Part shown: piece after piece, positions 38,013-46,598 of the stretch
Position numbering within the stretch: position 1 is the stretch's first letter
How the letters are laid out: each line of letters begins with the position of its first letter
Origin: Rhizobium sp. Root1220
GTDB taxonomy: Bacteria; Pseudomonadota; Alphaproteobacteria; Rhizobiales; Rhizobiaceae
NCBI RefSeq assembly: GCF_001426265.1
Contig: NZ_LMDG01000035.1
Location: 248,001-312,000, forward strand
Direction: 5' to 3'
DNA: 64,000 nt
Translations under genes and position numbers: made by a program
Notes under the pieces: generated by a model
Databases searched by the model: none
What the model saw: only the letters and a program-made list of their open reading frames with translations
What the model was told of the DNA's origin: nothing

Positions 38013-38402
38013 ATGTCCATCAAGCGCTACGGCACGGTTCAAAAGGGTGCGGGCGGCAAGCCATTGCCTTTCGCGCGCGCGGTTGAGGCTGACGGATGGC
38101 TCTATGTTTCGGGCCAGGTCGCCATGGAAAACGGCGAAATCATTGACGGCAACATCGTTGCACAGACCCACAAGACGATCCAGAACGTTCTGGCCATACT
38201 TGATGAGGCCGGTTACGGCCTCGAGCATGTCGTGCGTTGCGGGGTCTGGCTCGACGATCCGCGCGATTTCTGGACCTTCAATGGCATCTATCAACAGTAT
38301 TTCGGTGAACATCCGCCGGCACGCGCCTGTGTCCAGTCGTCGATGATGGTCGATTGCAAGGTTGAAATCGACTGCGTCGCCTATAAGCCCAAGGGCGAAT
38401 AG
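38013..38402 (+). CDS. RidA-like (YjgF/UK114) family protein
   Basis: 129 residues; the trimeric chorismate-mutase-like fold is recognisable (WLYVSGQVAMENGEIIDGNI; TIQNVLAILDEAGYGLEHVV). RidA hydrolyses reactive imines from PLP enzymes. The conserved Arg of canonical RidA, expected shortly after ARACV, is replaced (SSMM), so this is probably one of the Rid subfamilies with another function. First gene of the right-hand arm, followed 23 bases later by the RpiR regulator. The D-TA/DSD-like PLP enzyme in the opposite arm may supply its substrate. Confidence 0.88.
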   Translation: MSIKRYGTVQKGAGGKPLPFARAVEADGWLYVSGQVAMENGEIIDGNIVAQTHKTIQNVLAILDEAGYGLEHVVRCGVWLDDPRDFWTFNGIYQQYFGEHPPARACVQSSMMVDCKVEIDCVAYKPKGE

Positions 38403-38425
38403 CGCGGAAGTCGGAGGGGAGCCGG

Positions 38426-39292
38426 ATGGATATTTTCTCTACGCTGCAAGAAGAGAAGGCCCGGCTTTCCCCATCCGAAAACCGCATCGCCGATATCCTG
38501 CTCACCGACTTCGAGTTCGCGGTCAACGCCTCGATTATCGGTCTTGCCGAAAGGGCGGACGTCTCGCCGCCGACCGTCACCCGCTTTTGCCGGCGCCTCG
38601 GCTGCGAAAGTTTCGCCGATTTCAAGATTCAGCTGGCGCGCACCGCCTATGTCGGCATGCGCTACCTGAAGCCGGAACCGAAAAGCACGGACCCCGCCGA
38701 TGTCGCGCAGGACATCATCACCAAGGCGCAGAACGCTCTGTTCCTGCTCCACCGCTCGCTCGACATGGCTGCGGTCGAGCAGGCGGCCGAACGGATAGCC
38801 CGAGCCGGGATGATCTATGCCTTCGGATCGGGCGGCAACTCCTCGATGATCGCCACTGAGTTCCAGAATCGCCTTTTCCGTTTTGGCCTGCACGTCACCG
38901 CCAGTTCCGATCACAGCATGCAGTTGATGATGGCTGCTGCGGCAAAGCCCGGCGATGTTCTGATCGGCTCGTCCTTCTCCGGCAGAAACGCCGAACTGGT
39001 GCGCGCCTTCACGCTTGCCCGGGAATCGAAGGTTCCGACGATCGCGCTCACGCAAAGCAACAGCCCGGTTGCCAAGGCCGCCGATGTCGTCGTGGCGATC
39101 GACCTGCCCGAGGGAAACAATATCTACCGCCCGACCTCGACGCGCATCGCCTACCTGGCGGCAGTCGATATTCTCGCCAGCCTCGTGGCCTACAGTATTC
39201 AAGCGCAGGCGACCGTCTCGCTTCGGCGGATCAAGCAGCAACTCGTTACCCACCGCGATGGCGATGATGACCGCCAGTTGCTCGGGGACTGA
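38426..39292 (+). CDS. RpiR/MurR family transcriptional regulator
   Basis: 288 residues. N-terminal HTH (LSPSENRIADILLTDFEFAV; ASIIGLAERADVSPPTVTRF) and C-terminal SIS domain (IYAFGSGGNSSMIATEFQNR; DVLIGSSFSGRNAELVRAFT) that binds a phosphosugar or related ligand. It sits inside the right-hand arm of the cluster and is the likely regulator of both arms, via the dyads in the 37902-38012 gap. Confidence 0.93.
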   Translation: MDIFSTLQEEKARLSPSENRIADILLTDFEFAVNASIIGLAERADVSPPTVTRFCRRLGCESFADFKIQLARTAYVGMRYLKPEPKSTDPADVAQDIITKAQNALFLLHRSLDMAAVEQAAERIARAGMIYAFGSGGNSSMIATEFQNRLFRFGLHVTASSDHSMQLMMAAAAKPGDVLIGSSFSGRNAELVRAFTLARESKVPTIALTQSNSPVAKAADVVVAIDLPEGNNIYRPTSTRIAYLAAVDILASLVAYSIQAQATVSLRRIKQQLVTHRDGDDDRQLLGD

Positions 39293-39319
39293 ACGTTTCA
39301 TGACAGGAAGGCACGCGGA

Positions 39320-40096
39320 ATGACAAAATCGGTAGCGATCGTGACGGGTGCTGCAGGCGACATTGGGCGGGCCATCGCCGGCCGGCTTGCCGACGATCAC
39401 GCTGTCATTCTGCTTGTCGACATCGATCACGCCGCTGCCGAGAAGGCCGTCCGCTCGCTTGGCCCTGCCGAGCGGTTTGTCGCGATGGGTTGCGATGTCA
39501 CCAATGCCGAAAGCGTCGCCGACATGGCGACAGCCGCGGCCAGGCTCGGCACGGTCAAGACGCTCGTCAACAACGCCGGTGCCGCGCGCGCCGTCAGCCT
39601 GCACGATACCACGCCGGAAATCTGGCGCATGGACAACGCCCTCAATCTGGAAGCGGCCTTTCTCTGCTTTCGCGCTGTCGAGGACATGCTGACGGCATCG
39701 AAGGGATCCGTGATCAACATCGCGTCGGTCAACGGCATGAACGTCTTCGGCCATCCGGCCTACAGCGCCGCCAAGGCGGGCCTCCTGCATCTGACCAAGC
39801 TGATCGCCGTCGAATACGGCAAGTTCGGTATCCGTGCCAACGCCGTAGCTCCAGGCACGGTGCGCACGCAGGCCTGGGAAGCGCGCGCCGCCGCCAATCC
39901 CAATGTCTTCGAGGAAGCGCGCCGCTGGTACCCGTTGCAGCGCGTCGTCGATCCGGCGGATGTCGCCAATGCCGTCAGCTTTCTCGCCAGCGCACAGGCC
40001 GCCGCCATCACCGGCGTTTGCCTTCCCGTCGATTGCGGACTGACGGCCGGCCAGGCCGAACTTGCCCGCACCTTCACACAATCGGACCACTACTGA
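39320..40096 (+). CDS. SDR family oxidoreductase
   Basis: 258 residues; a complete classical SDR: TGAAGDIGRAIA cofactor loop, NNAG, catalytic Ser (NIASVNG) and YSAAK. NAD-dependent dehydrogenase or ketoreductase of a hydroxy compound. It lies between the RpiR regulator and the GH20 gene in one operon; the likely substrate is an intermediate of the cluster's pathway. AGGAAGGCACGCGGA precedes the ATG. Confidence 0.92.
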   Translation: MTKSVAIVTGAAGDIGRAIAGRLADDHAVILLVDIDHAAAEKAVRSLGPAERFVAMGCDVTNAESVADMATAAARLGTVKTLVNNAGAARAVSLHDTTPEIWRMDNALNLEAAFLCFRAVEDMLTASKGSVINIASVNGMNVFGHPAYSAAKAGLLHLTKLIAVEYGKFGIRANAVAPGTVRTQAWEARAAANPNVFEEARRWYPLQRVVDPADVANAVSFLASAQAAAITGVCLPVDCGLTAGQAELARTFTQSDHY

Positions 40097-40128
40097 AAAC
40101 GACACACGATAATGAGAGAGGATTTGAG

Positions 40129-42048
40129 ATGAAAACGGTTTCTTATCGCCTGGAAAGCAAGTGGCACCCCGAGGGCGGGCCCAACGGGCGCTTCACCTTC
40201 ATCCTTTTCAATCTCTCTGGCGCGCCCCTCTCCGGCTTCAGGCTGGTCTACACCTCGCTGACGCGCGTCAACGACCCGAAGGCTTGCGAGAATGCCACTT
40301 TCTTGCGCCGCAACGCCAATTTCCACGAGTTCGAGCCCCTGCCGGGATTGATCCTGGAGCCCGGTGCAAGCTGGACCTTCACGGTGAGCGGCCTGCATCG
40401 CCCCGCCAAGCACTGCACGGATGGCGCCAAGTCGGCCTATCTGACGCTGTCGGGCGGCGAGCATGTGCCGGTCGCGGTATCCGATCTGCTGCTCGAAGGC
40501 CGCGTCAGCGAGCCGCCGCCGGTGCTCTTGCCGGAAGGCAAGCTCGACCTGCCTTTCGCCCTGCAGCCCTGGCCGGCCAAGATCGACGCGAAACCGGGCA
40601 CCGGGTTTCCGGTCGTTCTCTATCCGGCCGAAGGCTCCTCCATCCAGGAACTGGAGGCGGTCTCGACGGCGCTTTCGCTCTTTCATCGCCTCTTCGAGAG
40701 CGGTCACGCGCCGTTCAACCTCTCCATCTCACCACAGGGCCGGGCACTGCGCTTCTCCCACGACACTTCGATTGCGCGGGAAGGCTATGCGCTGAACTTT
40801 GCGGCAAATGAAATCACGCTCTGCTATTCCCATTCTGCCGGTCGGCAATACGGCCTGACGTCGCTGGCGCAACTGCTACACGGCGCCCGCAGCCAGCCCG
40901 GCACCTTCCGTTTCCCGGTCTCCGGCACAATTTCCGACCAGCCGCGCTACGGTTGGCGCGGTTGCCACCTCGACGTCTCCCGCCAGTTCTATCCGGTCGC
41001 CGACGTCAAGCGGCTGATCGATATCCTCGCCTGGCTGAAGCTCAACATCTTCCATTGGCACCTCAGCGACGACGAAGCCTGGCGGCTGGAAATCAAGGCC
41101 TATCCGCAGCTGACGACCACCGGCGTGCTGCGCGGCCCGGACGAGCCGCTGCTGCCGCAGCTCGGCAACGGCGCCGAGCCCGTCGGCGGTTTCTATTCGC
41201 AGGACGACATTCGCGAGATCGTCGCCCACGCCTCGTCGCTCTCGGTCGAGATCATTCCGGAAATCGACATTCCCGGACACAACACCGCGACGCTTGTGGC
41301 CCTGCCGGACCTGACCGACGGCCAGGAGGCGCCCGACAGCTACCATTCCGTCCAGGGTTATCCGAACAATGCGCTGAACCCGGCCGTGCCCTTCACCTAT
41401 CAGTTCCTCGAAACCGTCTTCGACGAAATGGTCGAGCTCTTCCCGTCGGCCTATATCCATATCGGCGGCGACGAGGTGGCCGATGGTTCCTGGCTCGCCT
41501 CGCCGCTCGCCAAGAAGCTGATGGAGCAGGAAGGCATTTCCGGCACCTTTGCGCTGCAGTCCTATTTCCTGACGCGCATCAAGGACATGCTGACGGCACG
41601 CGGCCGCAAGCTGGCCGGCTGGAACGAGGTCGCCCATGGCGGCGGCGTCGCGGCGAAGGACACGCTGCTGATGGCCTGGGAAAACCCGACGGTCGGCATC
41701 GAGCTTGCCCGCGAAGGCTATGACGTCGTCATGACCCCCGGCCAGGCCTATTATCTCGACATGGTGCAGGCCGAAGCCTTCCAGGAGCCAGGCGCAAGCT
41801 GGGCCGGCACCGTGCCGCCGGCGCATACCTATGGCTACGAGGCGGAAGGCGAATTCCCCGAGGAGCTGAAGGAGCGGATGCGCGGCGTGCAGGCCTGCAT
41901 CTGGTCGGAGCATTTCCTGTCGCGCGGCTATTTCAACCGCCTCGTCTTCCCTCGCCTTCCGGCAATTGCCGAAGCCGCGTGGACGCCCAGGGCGCAGAAG
42001 GACTGGCATCGTTTTGCTGCCATCGTTCCCCTCAGCCCGAATTTGTAA
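40129..42048 (+). CDS. Beta-N-acetylhexosaminidase, GH20
   Basis: 639 residues. N-terminal carbohydrate-binding-like domain (to about residue 130), GH20b domain, then the catalytic barrel from about residue 270 (YGWRGCHLDVSRQFYPVADV; IFHWHLSDDEAW). The catalytic Asp-Glu pair is in HIGGDE (Asp448/Glu449). There is no signal peptide, so it should act in the cytoplasm on imported GlcNAc- or GalNAc-containing glycosides. The ATG at 40129 has GAGAGAGG upstream; the frame is open back to 39490, but that part is antiphase to the SDR gene. Confidence 0.93.
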   Translation: MKTVSYRLESKWHPEGGPNGRFTFILFNLSGAPLSGFRLVYTSLTRVNDPKACENATFLRRNANFHEFEPLPGLILEPGASWTFTVSGLHRPAKHCTDGAKSAYLTLSGGEHVPVAVSDLLLEGRVSEPPPVLLPEGKLDLPFALQPWPAKIDAKPGTGFPVVLYPAEGSSIQELEAVSTALSLFHRLFESGHAPFNLSISPQGRALRFSHDTSIAREGYALNFAANEITLCYSHSAGRQYGLTSLAQLLHGARSQPGTFRFPVSGTISDQPRYGWRGCHLDVSRQFYPVADVKRLIDILAWLKLNIFHWHLSDDEAWRLEIKAYPQLTTTGVLRGPDEPLLPQLGNGAEPVGGFYSQDDIREIVAHASSLSVEIIPEIDIPGHNTATLVALPDLTDGQEAPDSYHSVQGYPNNALNPAVPFTYQFLETVFDEMVELFPSAYIHIGGDEVADGSWLASPLAKKLMEQEGISGTFALQSYFLTRIKDMLTARGRKLAGWNEVAHGGGVAAKDTLLMAWENPTVGIELAREGYDVVMTPGQAYYLDMVQAEAFQEPGASWAGTVPPAHTYGYEAEGEFPEELKERMRGVQACIWSEHFLSRGYFNRLVFPRLPAIAEAAWTPRAQKDWHRFAAIVPLSPNL

Positions 42049-42057
42049 GGTCCAGGC

Positions 42058-43494
42058 ATGCGCATTGCAGTTGGCGGAATTCATACGGAATGCAGCACTT
42101 ATTCACCGGTGCTGATGGGCGTCGAGGATTTTCGCGTCATGCGTGGCGCAGATCTCATCGGCTCGGAGTATTTCAGCTTCCTGGCGGCGGACGGTGTCGA
42201 GCCTTTGCCACTCCTGCATGCCCGCGCCGTCCCCGGTGGTCCGGTCTCGCGGGTAGCCTACGAGGCGTTCAAGGCGGAATTCCTGGATCTCCTGAAGGCG
42301 GCGCTGCCGCTCGATGGGCTCTACCTCGCCATGCACGGCGCGGTGAATGTCGAGGGCATGGACGATGCCGAGGGTGACTGGATCTCGTCGGCCCGGTCCG
42401 TCACCGGCCCCGAGTGCGTCGTTGCCGCAAGCTACGACCTGCACGGCAATGTCAGCCAGCGGGTCGTCGACCAACTCGACATCTTCGCGGCTTATCGCAC
42501 GGCGCCCCATATCGACGTGCGCTCGACCATGGTTCGCGCCTGGTCGATGCTCGTCGATGCGCTGACGTCAGGCAATCGCCCGGGCGTCGCCTGGGCGCCG
42601 GTGCCCGTGCTGCTGCCCGGCGAATGCACCTCGACGGAGGATGAGCCGGCAAAGGGCATCTATCTGTCGCTGCCGGAATTTGACGCCCGTCCCGGCATTC
42701 TCGATGCGAACCTGATGATCGGCTATGTATGGGCCGACGAACCGCGGGCGACGGCCTGCGCTGTCGTGACCGGCTCGGACCGGCAGGCCGCCGCAAGGGC
42801 TGCCGAGGAAATTGCGCTCTCCTATTGGAACGCCCGTGATGATTTCCGTTTCGGCCCGATCACGGGCCCGCTCGAAGACATGCTCGATATCGCCGAAGGC
42901 GCATCCACCGCGCCCGTCATTCTTGCCGACTCGGCCGACAACCCGACCGGTGGCGGCGTTGGCGATCGGGCCGATGTATTGAAGGCGTTGATCGCTCGTC
43001 GTTTCAGCGGCGCTCTGGTTGCTGGCATTACCGACCGGCCGGCCGTCGAGGCTTGTTTTGCCGTCGGCACGCGTGCGGCGCTCAGGCTGGACCTTGGCGG
43101 AAGTCTAGATCCCTCGAGCGTCCCCGTCGCGGTCGACGCTGAAGTTCTGGTGCTGGATGATCCGGGCGCCGCCGCCGAGCGGCAAGCCGTCATCCGCGTC
43201 GACGGCATTACCGTCGTGCTGGCCGCTCGCCGGCGGCCCTATCACAACATCGCCGATTTCAACCAGCTCGGCCTCGATCCGAAATCGGTGCGGCTGCTCG
43301 TCGTCAAATCCGGTTATCTATCGCCAGAGCTGGCGCCGCTCGCCAATCCCAACCTGATGGCTTTGACGGACGGTGTTGTCAATCAGCACATCGAAGGCCT
43401 CGCCAGCAACCGGCGGATTGGGCCCGTTTTTCCGTTCGACCGCGACTTTGCCTTCGAAGCGCATGCCCGCCTTTCGGCACGCTGGCAACAATGA
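42058..43494 (+). CDS. MlrC-like (M81 family) metalloenzyme 2
   Basis: 478 residues. Same architecture as the M81 protein at 35920: IAVGGIHTECSTYSPVLMG, YLAMHGAVNVEGMDDAEGDW, DLHGNVS and a C-terminal MlrC domain (RLLVVKSGYLSPELAPLANP). The two are clearly different in sequence, so this is not a recent duplication. It lies directly after GH20 and overlaps the MFS start by four bases. Having one M81 gene in each arm suggests two hydrolytic steps or two related substrates. Confidence 0.9.
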   Translation: MRIAVGGIHTECSTYSPVLMGVEDFRVMRGADLIGSEYFSFLAADGVEPLPLLHARAVPGGPVSRVAYEAFKAEFLDLLKAALPLDGLYLAMHGAVNVEGMDDAEGDWISSARSVTGPECVVAASYDLHGNVSQRVVDQLDIFAAYRTAPHIDVRSTMVRAWSMLVDALTSGNRPGVAWAPVPVLLPGECTSTEDEPAKGIYLSLPEFDARPGILDANLMIGYVWADEPRATACAVVTGSDRQAAARAAEEIALSYWNARDDFRFGPITGPLEDMLDIAEGASTAPVILADSADNPTGGGVGDRADVLKALIARRFSGALVAGITDRPAVEACFAVGTRAALRLDLGGSLDPSSVPVAVDAEVLVLDDPGAAAERQAVIRVDGITVVLAARRRPYHNIADFNQLGLDPKSVRLLVVKSGYLSPELAPLANPNLMALTDGVVNQHIEGLASNRRIGPVFPFDRDFAFEAHARLSARWQQ

Positions 43495-44786
43495 TATCCC
43501 GATCCCGCCTTGGCATGTTGGCCGACCTGCCGGGGCGCCGCCATACGCATGCGATCACCTTCCCACCCCCCTCGATCGAGACCATGACCCGCCTTCTCCC
43601 TGATGTATTCCGCAACCCGACGATCCGGGTCAGCATGCTTGCGATCTTTACCTTCGGATTCGCCGGCGCTGCCACGTCGCCCTATCAGTCCGTGGTCGGT
43701 ATTCGCGAACTCGGTCTCGGCAACGGTCTGTATTCTGCGCTGATCTTCTCGGCCGCCGCGGTGAACGTGATTGTCAGCGTCCTGCTCGGCAACCTGGCCG
43801 ACCGTCTCGGCGAGTATCGAACCATGATGCTGACCGTAAGCATCTTCGGCATCCTCGGCTACGGTGCGATCTACGTGTTGCCGACACAGGCAACGTTCGT
43901 CGTGAGTGCACTGCTGTTGCTCCCTATCTACGGATCCCTCAATTCGCTGCTTTTTGCCAATGTCCGGGCGGTCACCAGCGGAATGCCCCGTAACGATGTG
44001 GCGACGATAAACTCCGGCGTCCGGGCGATGATCTCGCTTTCGTGGGTCCTGGTACCCGGCATCACGGGTGTAATGCTGTCGCAATCGACCAGCATGCTCC
44101 CGGCCTATCTCTTTGCCGGCCTCGCATGTGTCGTCTGTCTCGTCCTCATCGCAGCCTTGCTGCCCCGCCAGACGGGCACCGACCGGGCAGCAACCCATCA
44201 CCTGACCTACCTCGGGGCCCTGGGTGAGGTGGTTTCGCCGGCTGTCTTTGTCAGGGTGATCGCCATCGCGCTGATCAGCAGCACGCTGCACGTGAACGGA
44301 GCGATCCTGCCGCTGATCGTCACCGGTGAAGCACACGGCACCGTTGCGGATATCGGCATTCTCGTCGGTATCGTCGCCTTCCTCGAGGTTGTGTTTATCG
44401 TCGTCTGGGGACGCGTACTGCGGGTGATGAGCGCGATCAAGGCGCTGGCGATCGGGACGATCATCTACCTGGTCTACCTGGTGCTGCTCGCCTTTGCCTC
44501 TGCACCCTGGCACGTCTACGCGCTCACGCTGATCAGCGGCATCGGGGCCGCCGCACTGATCAGCATTCCGATTACCTACCTGCAGGATCTGATCTCCGAG
44601 CGCCCCGGCCTCGGTAGCGCATTGATCTCGGTCAACATATTCCTGAGTGCAGGCCTGAGCGCCCTGCTGTTCGCAATTGGCACCGGCTTCAGCAGCTATT
44701 CCGGGACATCGCTCATCGGAGCGCTTGCCGGTTTAGCTGGGCTTGGTCTCCTGCTTTTCTTCGATGGAAGCAAGCGGCGGCGCTGA
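43491..44786 (+). CDS. MFS transporter, sugar-efflux (Set) type
   Basis: 431 residues with twelve predicted membrane segments in two halves of six. The first loop has LGNLADRLGEYRTMM, the MFS motif A region. The pattern (TSPYQSVVGIRELGLGNGLY; VNGAILPLIVTGEAHGTVAD) resembles SetA-type sugar efflux carriers. The start at 43491 overlaps the M81 stop (ATGA); ATG at 43584 would remove an atypical 31-residue leader and is equally possible. Last gene of the right-hand arm; it may export a toxic pathway sugar. Confidence 0.85.
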   Translation: MISRSRLGMLADLPGRRHTHAITFPPPSIETMTRLLPDVFRNPTIRVSMLAIFTFGFAGAATSPYQSVVGIRELGLGNGLYSALIFSAAAVNVIVSVLLGNLADRLGEYRTMMLTVSIFGILGYGAIYVLPTQATFVVSALLLLPIYGSLNSLLFANVRAVTSGMPRNDVATINSGVRAMISLSWVLVPGITGVMLSQSTSMLPAYLFAGLACVVCLVLIAALLPRQTGTDRAATHHLTYLGALGEVVSPAVFVRVIAIALISSTLHVNGAILPLIVTGEAHGTVADIGILVGIVAFLEVVFIVVWGRVLRVMSAIKALAIGTIIYLVYLVLLAFASAPWHVYALTLISGIGAAALISIPITYLQDLISERPGLGSALISVNIFLSAGLSALLFAIGTGFSSYSGTSLIGALAGLAGLGLLLFFDGSKRRR

Positions 44787-45452
44787 ACAACCTATACTGT
44801 CTTTTTTTGCAACACTACCGCGTGCGACAAAGGGTTGCATTATGCATATGGATTAAAATATAGGACTTATTTGGTAGGTATTTATCCGAATCATATGTGG
44901 ATAATACGTCAGCAATATAGTATTTTTTCACAGCGATAAAGACTTATCGTCGGCAGTGCGTTTACTAATGTTATGATGTCGACCGATGTTCGCAATCCTG
45001 AGATGATTTCACGCCAAAAGGTTGTGAAATACTATACTTGGAGCTTGCGTGGCCGCGCCTCACAAAATCTGCAACTATCACTAGCTCGGGTTGGAAAACT
45101 GATCGGATTCGGCTGCTGTAGTACAGGGATTTTGCCTGCAAGACTAAACACGCTCACATGATGTCTTTGACGCTCGATGGGAGGGCAAGATGGTTCCATT
45201 CCGGGATTACGCTTCATCCGCCTGACAATAAGACGATCGGAAACATGGACGCAACGTTTTCCGGTGTTGTGTCGAGCGCGCCTCCATCGGGTGCGCACAG
45301 CGGAATACACGCTGAAGGCCGCTGTTTGCCTTGAATTTCTTTCCTGGGGTTGGGACACGATGACACGTCGAGCACTCGACGAGGATCATCATTTGGGTGC
45401 GCTTCTTGGTCGGGCGCATGCCTATAAGAAAATATCCTAGGGAGTAGGTCCG
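44787..45452. other. 666-base AT-rich gap before the LuxR-type gene
   Basis: The left half (about 44800-45000) is clearly richer in A+T than its surroundings. It contains TTATCC-N11-GGATAA at 44882-44904 and a CGATAA-AGAC-TTATCG hairpin at 44934-44949. Two short open frames (44973-45161 and 45177-45440) have no recognisable protein features. It is probably regulatory DNA of the LuxR-type gene, or the scar of a transferred segment. Confidence 0.5.
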
Positions 45453-46580
45453 ATGATCAATGCGTTCGGTGAAGATACCTATCTGGCGCTTGTGCAGTCC
45501 ATTTACGAGACGGTCGTAACCCCCCACGAATGGGACAAGGTTATCGCGGAGACAATCGAGATCACGCAGGCCTCCGCGGCGGCGATCGTAGGTTTCAGGA
45601 GGCCTGACGATCGAAGGGTGTCTGGTTTCGCAAAGGGGATTTCGAAGGCGCAGCTATGCAGCCCGCAGGTGATTGGCGCGCTGTACGCCTGCACACTGAA
45701 CGCAGGCCAGGGTGCAGTGGTGAACATTGATTTCAAAACGCGACTTAGCCCGCAATGGGGCGCTTCGCTGCAGGAATGCTTCGGCAACGAAGGCATGCTG
45801 CTCGTGCTCGTCGTGATGAAGGAAAGCGGTCGGCAGATTTCCCTCATGGTGCATTTCAACCGTGCCGGCCGGACTGAGATCGAGCGGGCAACCGAGGCCT
45901 TGATGAAACTTCTTCCGCATTTTCAGACTGCGTTCGCCATCCAGAAGGCGACCCTTCTGGAGCGCGAACGATCCTCCAATATGGAGAGTGCCTTCTTTAG
46001 TTCGCCGGTTCCCTCAGCGATCATCACAGCCGACTACCAGGTTCGCCTGGCCAACACCGGTTTCGAGAAATTCGCTGAAGCATCCCACCAGCTGATCGAA
46101 TACCGGGATTCCATTTTGGATATTACCGATCCTGAGCTTCGCGATGTCATCGCTCGCCTCGTCGGCATGTCGGGGCAGCATAGCCGCATGCGGCATATCG
46201 CCTGCGCAGAGGACCGGACCAAGAGTGTCAAATGGCTGGTCAGCATCGATGCCTTGACGGGACGCTGCGCCTTCGGGGCACAATTCAAGAGCGTGTTTGC
46301 CAGCAGCGATCCGGTCTATATGCTCACCATGCGTGAACTGGGCAGAAACACGCTGCTTCAACCGGAAATGATAAGATCGGTTTTTGGCCTGACCTCGACC
46401 GAGGCCAATCTCGCCCATTGCCTGCTGAACGGCGAAACAGCTTCCGAGATTGCGCGGCAGCGCGGCGTGTCGAAAAACACGATTCACAACCAGCTCGCGT
46501 CGGCAATGGCCCGCATAGGCGTCAATCGGCAGACACAATTCATGCACTGCCTCGCCGAGCTCTCGTCCTTCACGTTCTGA
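45453..46580 (+). CDS. LuxR-family HTH transcriptional regulator
   Basis: 375 residues. The last ~65 residues form a LuxR/FixJ HTH (LTSTEANLAHCLLNGETASE; IARQRGVSKNTIHNQLASAM). The middle (FSSPVPSAIITADYQVRLAN) resembles a PAS sensor domain, and the first ~180 residues may be GAF-like. There is no REC domain, so it is not a classical response regulator. GGGAGTAGG precedes the ATG. It converges with the beta-barrel gene of the curli-like locus; CsgD, the E. coli curli regulator, is also of the LuxR/FixJ type, so a regulatory link is plausible but unproven. Confidence 0.88.
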   Translation: MINAFGEDTYLALVQSIYETVVTPHEWDKVIAETIEITQASAAAIVGFRRPDDRRVSGFAKGISKAQLCSPQVIGALYACTLNAGQGAVVNIDFKTRLSPQWGASLQECFGNEGMLLVLVVMKESGRQISLMVHFNRAGRTEIERATEALMKLLPHFQTAFAIQKATLLERERSSNMESAFFSSPVPSAIITADYQVRLANTGFEKFAEASHQLIEYRDSILDITDPELRDVIARLVGMSGQHSRMRHIACAEDRTKSVKWLVSIDALTGRCAFGAQFKSVFASSDPVYMLTMRELGRNTLLQPEMIRSVFGLTSTEANLAHCLLNGETASEIARQRGVSKNTIHNQLASAMARIGVNRQTQFMHCLAELSSFTF

Positions 46581-46598
46581 GAGGGTGGAGGGCCGGGA

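Noticed and set aside
39490-40128. N-terminal extension of the GH20 frame
   Set aside because: Arg/Gly-rich low-quality sequence lying antiphase within the SDR gene; the ATG at 40129 has a good ribosome-binding site.
43383-44513. Open frame of 376 codons opposite the MFS gene
   Set aside because: Composition is Asp/Arg/Gln-rich without domains, a typical antisense shadow of a membrane-protein gene.
44973-45440. Two short plus-strand frames (62 and 87 codons) in the AT-rich gap
   Set aside because: No ribosome-binding site of note, no recognisable features, unusual composition; not supported as genes.
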